In this document: one piece after another, positions 6,829 through 9,030 of the stretch
How the letters are laid out: each line of letters starts with the position of its first letter
Position numbering within the stretch: the first letter of the stretch is position 1
Source of the DNA: an uncultured Lachnospiraceae bacterium
GTDB lineage: Bacteria; Bacillota; Clostridia; Lachnospirales; Lachnospiraceae
Direction: 5' to 3'
NCBI GenBank assembly: GCA_902795625.1
Contig: CADBLW010000319.1
Span: 1 to 9,030 of the forward strand
Length of the DNA stretch: 9,030 nt
The notes under the pieces: generated by a model
What the model was told of the DNA's origin: nothing
Database searches by the model: none
Seen by the model: the letters and a program-made list of their open reading frames with translations, nothing else
Made by a program: the position numbers and the translations under genes

Positions 6829-7446
6829 TCAGCAGTGCACGTTGATGTACTTCGCCATTACCTCCCCGTTCTCAATCTCAAAGCGCGAGATCGATCCCGA
6901 AGTGCCCTTGCAGCGGAAGGACGTCCGCGTCTCCACCGTGAGACCCATCATCATCGACTGCAGGAAGCTGAGCGCCGTCCCGTGCGAGACGATCAGGATC
7001 TTCTCAAGGTCGTTCGATGTGATCTCTTCGTAAAATGGATACAGCCGGTTCCACAGGTCGCGGTCCGACTCCGCGTCAGGGAACGGCTTGTAATCGATGG
7101 TGTATGGTCCGACCAGCGGGATCTTGTTCGCGTCGTACCACTCCCACGGCTGACCGTTGCCGGCGCCTGCGTTCACCTCGCGGATGATGTCCGTGACGAT
7201 GGGCGTGAGGCCGAGCGTGCGGTTGATCTCCTCCGCCGTCTGGAACGCGCGCTTCAGGTCGGACACGTACATCGTGTACCCTTCGCCGCATCCCTCATTT
7301 TTCAAAAACTCACCGATCGCAGCAGCCTGCTGACGGCCGAGCTCCGTGAGATCCCAGTCGCCCCACGCGCCCGCGTGACGGTTCGTGTGATGCACCGACT
7401 GCGTGTGCTGCACCATGATGATCGTTTTGTTGATGGTTGTGTTCAT
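6829..7446 (-). CDS. Histidine phosphatase superfamily protein (phosphoglycerate-mutase-like), variant RHG motif
   Basis: Cytosolic 205-residue branch-1 histidine phosphatase. Such enzymes form a phosphohistidine while hydrolysing or moving phosphate on sugars, nucleotides or proteins; the substrate here is unknown. The usual RHGE motif is replaced by QHTQS, leaving His14 as predicted nucleophile but losing the adjacent Arg and Gly. The other landmarks are present: LTELGRQQA, SDLKRAFQTAE with Arg66, Glu90 in IIREVNAG, and the second catalytic His155 in IVSHGTALS. An inserted Gly/Trp-rich segment (about 93-104) lies where family members vary in substrate selection. The length suits a phosphatase of this branch. 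The start is marked by GGGGGG immediately after the TAA of the preceding gene, only 12 bases upstream, so the pair is probably translationally coupled. No signal peptide. The motif change makes altered or weak catalysis possible. Confidence 0.88.
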   Translation of the reverse strand: MNTTINKTIIMVQHTQSVHHTNRHAGAWGDWDLTELGRQQAAAIGEFLKNEGCGEGYTMYVSDLKRAFQTAEEINRTLGLTPIVTDIIREVNAGAGNGQPWEWYDANKIPLVGPYTIDYKPFPDAESDRDLWNRLYPFYEEITSNDLEKILIVSHGTALSFLQSMMMGLTVETRTSFRCKGTSGSISRFEIENGEVMAKYINVHC

Positions 7447-7458
7447 TATTGTCCCCCC

Positions 7459-7905
7459 TTAGAAAAGCTTAACTAACGCGATGATCAGACCCGCCAGGGC
7501 GATCCCGTCAGCGATAATGTATAATGCGAGCGGGATCTTCACCTTGTTGTCCGGAATGTGCATATCCAGAAGTCTGCGGCTCGCCGCCGCGTCAAAATCG
7601 AGCGCCCCGATCCCCGCGAGCTTCTCCTTCCGGTCGATCAGGTCCTTCGACGCGCTGTACAGCTCGCGCTCGCCCTCAGTGATGTATCTCTGCAGCGTGA
7701 TGTCGAAGTATGTGCACACCCCGCAGAAGACAGCGCAGATGGCCCAGATGATGACGCGGTCGCTCTTTTCCGAGAACAGAAGCGTCAACAGAAGGCTCAC
7801 CAGAACCGAGCCGACGAGACACACTCTCACCTTGTCAACCTCGCGCTTCCAGCGCATTATGGTATTTTCCATATTGACCAGCCGTTGCTCATCCGCATAT
7901 CCCAT
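7459..7905 (-). CDS. Small three-helix membrane protein, unknown function
   Basis: I do not recognise a family. The 148-residue product has an N-terminal amphipathic stretch (MGYADEQRLVNMENTIMRWK), helix 1 at about 27-44, helix 2 at about 50-67, a charged cytoplasm-like or loop segment at about 70-122 (ERELYSASKDLIDRKEKLAG), and a C-terminal helix at about 124-147 ending in KLF. The start at 7905 has AAGGGGG 7 bases upstream. The frame stays open back to 8028, but that extension would translate the intrinsic terminator and lacks a ribosome site. It is the first gene of a three-gene cassette and lies 47 bases beyond the terminator at 7953-7990. No promoter is visible between that terminator and the gene, so expression probably depends on readthrough. 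Confidence 0.8.
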   Translation of the reverse strand: MGYADEQRLVNMENTIMRWKREVDKVRVCLVGSVLVSLLLTLLFSEKSDRVIIWAICAVFCGVCTYFDITLQRYITEGERELYSASKDLIDRKEKLAGIGALDFDAAASRRLLDMHIPDNKVKIPLALYIIADGIALAGLIIALVKLF

Positions 7906-7912
7906 GGTCACA

Positions 7913-7919
7913 CCCCCTT
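7913..7919 (-). promoter_or_regulatory. Ribosome binding site of the three-helix membrane protein
   Basis: AAGGGGG on the minus strand, 7 bases before ATG at 7905. It decides the start against an upstream in-frame ATG at 8028 that has no comparable site. Confidence 0.75.
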
Positions 7920-7952
7920 GAAATACTTTCCTGCCTGTAAACCCCTTAGACG

Positions 7953-7990
7953 AACAAAAGGCCCGATCCGCTCGGATCAGGCCTTTTGTT
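7953..7990 (-). terminator. Strong, near-symmetric intrinsic terminator
   Basis: AACAAAAGGCC (7953-7963) pairs with GGCCTTTTGTT (7980-7990); after one C/A mismatch, GATCC (7965-7969) pairs with GGATC (7974-7978) around a 4-base loop. On the minus strand it ends in TTTTGTT. The A- and T-rich flanks make it potentially bidirectional. It lies upstream of the three-helix membrane gene, so it ends either the leader/small RNA or readthrough from the patatin gene. Confidence 0.88.
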
Positions 7991-8081
7991 ATGCTGATAC
8001 TTTTTATCCACGAAGGAGCAACCGTCAAATTTATCCATGGGTACGCGCTACCCGAAATCTATGCTCCGCCCCACAACACGA

Positions 8082-8097
8082 ATACAACATATTGTAT
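8082..8097. repeat. Inverted repeat at the predicted transcription start
   Basis: ATACAACATATTGTAT has perfect 6-bp arms around a 4-base centre. It lies just downstream of the predicted -10 box and covers the likely start point, a position suited to a second repressor site. The right arm belongs to a 12-bp direct repeat, TATTGTATAATC, at 8090-8101 and 8103-8114 (period 13), which also contains the -10 sequence. Confidence 0.6.
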
Positions 8098-8103
8098 AAT
8101 CGT

Positions 8104-8132
8104 ATTGTATAATCATTATACGAAAAAGTCAA
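8104..8132 (-). promoter_or_regulatory. SigA-like promoter upstream of the leader and membrane-protein cassette
   Basis: On the minus strand TTGACT (8127-8132, 5 of 6 to consensus) is followed after exactly 17 bases by TACAAT (8104-8109, 5 of 6). The start should fall near 8097. It is the best promoter in the window and lies in the only long non-coding stretch. Confidence 0.75.
8107..8121. promoter_or_regulatory. PerR-box-like palindrome in the promoter spacer
   Basis: GTATAATCATTATAC is a perfect 7-1-7 palindrome. The Bacillus PerR box is TTATAATnATTATAA, and this site matches 12 of its 14 specified bases, differing only at the outermost pair. It fits the Fur consensus TGATAATnATTATCA less well (10 of 14). 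It sits between the -35 and -10 elements and overlaps the -10, a classical repressor position. The regulator gene is not in the window. Confidence 0.55.
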
Positions 8133-8292
8133 ACAACTCTTTATGAAAAAAGTGTGTTTTTTCGCGCGCGTGACAAATAATCGGTCATGCTTCTTCGTTT
8201 CTCGGGACTTGCGGTACCGCCCCGTGAATTATTCGGTTGTAAAATGCATTTTCCACACGAAAAAATGCCCTGAAAGCGGTCTCTACGACGCG
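8133..8292. other. Non-coding spacer between the patatin gene and the promoter
   Basis: No credible gene on either strand. It holds short A/T-rich palindromes: a 7-bp-arm hairpin GAAAAAA-GTGTG-TTTTTTC at 8145-8163, a perfect 12-bp palindrome AAAATGCATTTT at 8241-8252, and a CG-alternating run at 8163-8170. Apart from the possible weak terminator at 8246-8268, nothing is assigned. Confidence 0.6.
8246..8268 (-). terminator. Possible weak terminator after the patatin gene
   Basis: On the minus strand GCATTTT and AAAATGC form a 7-bp A/T-rich stem with a 9-base loop, followed by ATTTTA, 24 bases past the patatin stop. The stem has only two G-C pairs, so efficiency is doubtful. Confidence 0.3.
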
Positions 8293-9030
8293 TCAGATGC
8301 CTTCCTCCGGCGCATCCGACCCGATTTTCTCTCCGGCAAGGAACCGGCGAACCTCCTCGAGCGTCCGCTTGCCCACGTCCCTTCCGTGGTTATACACCCG
8401 CATCAGCTCCTCCCCGCTGGTCTCCATGTTGGAGATGGCAAGGGGCTCGTCAGGCCGGATCACATACGCCGCGCCCGCTGCCTCGCGCTCCGCGACATAG
8501 GCGGTCTCGCGGTTGTACATGATATGACGGTTTTCCATCGCCTCGACGGCCTTCGGATACTTCCGCAGCGCGACCTTCACAAGGGGAAGCATGGAATTTT
8601 TCTCCTTGACGAAGCCTTCCGGCTGCGTGAGGATCACAATGTTGCGGTCGTACCCCCGTCCCTCCATAAAATGCAGAGGGATTGAGTCCGCAATGCCGCC
8701 GTCCAGCAGCTTGTAGCGGCCGATCTTCACGATGCGCGATACCACCGGCAGCGACGCCGACGCGCGGATCCACTGCATGTCACGATCACCACCGTCGTGC
8801 AGACGCTTAAACATTGCCTTTCCGGTCTCTATGTTCGTCACGGCCGCGTAAAATTCCATCGGATTGTTCGCAAACGCCTCGGTGTCGAAGACATCCAGCT
8901 CCCGCGGCAGCGTCTCGTAGCAGAATTTGGCGCCGAAGATATCGCCTGTCAGCAGCCACGAAAGATAACTCTTGTAATGCCAGTCCTTCGCGTATCTCAC
9001 GTTATAGCGGATGCCGCGCCCGATCTGTCC
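8293..9030 (-). CDS. Patatin-like phospholipase family protein, C-terminal part
   Basis: The C-terminal 245 residues of a patatin-fold serine acyl hydrolase, related to the bacterial YjjU/RssA-type group that hydrolyses phospholipid or other acyl esters with a Ser-Asp dyad. The gene runs off the window; the GxSxG nucleophile and oxyanion loop lie outside. Visible: GQIGRGIRYNVRYAKDWHYK, typical of the segment after the nucleophile region, then SWLLTGDIFGAKFCYETLP, an ASASLPVV motif, and the catalytic Asp in LLDGGIADSIPL (the DGG motif). The reading frame is open through base 9030; a GTG at 8998-9000 is internal Val, not a start. The tail (RRFLAGEKIGSDAPEEGI) is soluble with no membrane helix. 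Distance and a possible weak terminator separate it from the next cassette. Substrate and in-cell role are unknown. Confidence 0.9.
   Translation of the reverse strand, partial: GQIGRGIRYNVRYAKDWHYKSYLSWLLTGDIFGAKFCYETLPRELDVFDTEAFANNPMEFYAAVTNIETGKAMFKRLHDGGDRDMQWIRASASLPVVSRIVKIGRYKLLDGGIADSIPLHFMEGRGYDRNIVILTQPEGFVKEKNSMLPLVKVALRKYPKAVEAMENRHIMYNRETAYVAEREAAGAAYVIRPDEPLAISNMETSGEELMRVYNHGRDVGKRTLEEVRRFLAGEKIGSDAPEEGI

Larger units (their letters stand above)
7950..8097 (-). ncRNA. Candidate structured leader or small RNA ending in a terminator
   Basis: A transcript from the promoter at 8104-8132 would run about 145 bases and end at the stem-loop at 7953-7990. The RNA can form a nested hairpin: GGAGCA with UGCUCC (8062-8067 with 8015-8020), then AGAUUU with AAAUUU, then GGGUA with UACCC (8039-8043 with 8049-8053) around a CGCGC loop. 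A purine-rich linker of roughly 25 bases leads to the terminator. No known riboswitch, T-box, tRNA or SRP pattern was recognised. It may be an independent small RNA or an attenuator for the cassette beginning at 7905; I see no clear antiterminator. Confidence 0.4.

Noticed and set aside
5949..6845. Plus-strand open frame of 298 codons opposite the anchored protein.
   Set aside because: No ribosome site or recognisable motif; the minus-strand gene has a perfect AAGGAGG and a clear membrane helix.
7906..8028. N-terminal extension of the three-helix membrane protein to an ATG at 8028.
   Set aside because: It would translate the intrinsic terminator and lacks a ribosome site, whereas AAGGGGG lies 7 bases before ATG 7905.
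7946..8038. A 30-codon minus-strand frame beginning MDKFDGCSFVDKKYQHNK inside the leader, a possible leader peptide.
   Set aside because: No Shine-Dalgarno precedes it, its ATG is beside the GGGTA hairpin, and its last third is simply the terminator stem translated. Kept only as a possibility.
8143..8685. Plus-strand open frame of 180 codons across the spacer and patatin gene.
   Set aside because: It runs antisense through the conserved DGG-containing part of the patatin gene and starts in low-complexity A/T sequence.

Overview
The window looks like chromosomal DNA of a moderately GC-rich anaerobic Firmicute, most likely a Clostridia/Lachnospiraceae-type gut or rumen bacterium. This is inferred from an NfnAB-type electron-bifurcating transhydrogenase, strong purine-rich Shine-Dalgarno sequences before nearly every gene, a TTG start, SigA-like promoters and compact intrinsic terminators. 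Nothing indicates a phage, plasmid, IS element or CRISPR array. Species cannot be named from the sequence.

Layout. (1) 1-2251, plus strand: the end of an operon with an OmpR-type response regulator (first residues lie outside the window) and, overlapping it by 11 bases, a membrane sensor histidine kinase. A stem-loop terminator at 2308-2342 closes it. (2) 5840 back to 2399, minus strand: nfnA, nfnB and a cytosolic CE15-type (glucuronoyl-esterase-like) alpha/beta hydrolase, apparently one operon from a SigA-like promoter at 5877-5905. (3) 7905 back to 5958, minus strand: a small three-helix membrane protein, a histidine phosphatase with an altered RHG motif, and a membrane-anchored protein of unknown function. 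(4) 7906-8292: a 387-base gene-free stretch with a SigA-like promoter (8104-8132), a PerR-box-like palindrome in its spacer, a foldable leader and a strong intrinsic terminator before the three-gene cassette. (5) 9030 back to 8293, minus strand: the C-terminal 245 residues of a patatin-like phospholipase.

How the parts work together. The two-component pair should sense an envelope or extracellular signal and regulate genes not identifiable here. NfnAB would balance NADH, NADPH and reduced ferredoxin in a fermenting cell. The esterase may act on imported uronic-acid esters, but its link to NfnAB is known only from the operon layout. The most interesting part is 7950-8132: a promoter carrying a Fur/PerR-family-like operator fires into about 145 bases of foldable RNA that ends in a terminator. 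This is either a metal/peroxide-controlled small RNA or an attenuated leader for the cassette. That reading comes from pattern recognition and has not been tested.
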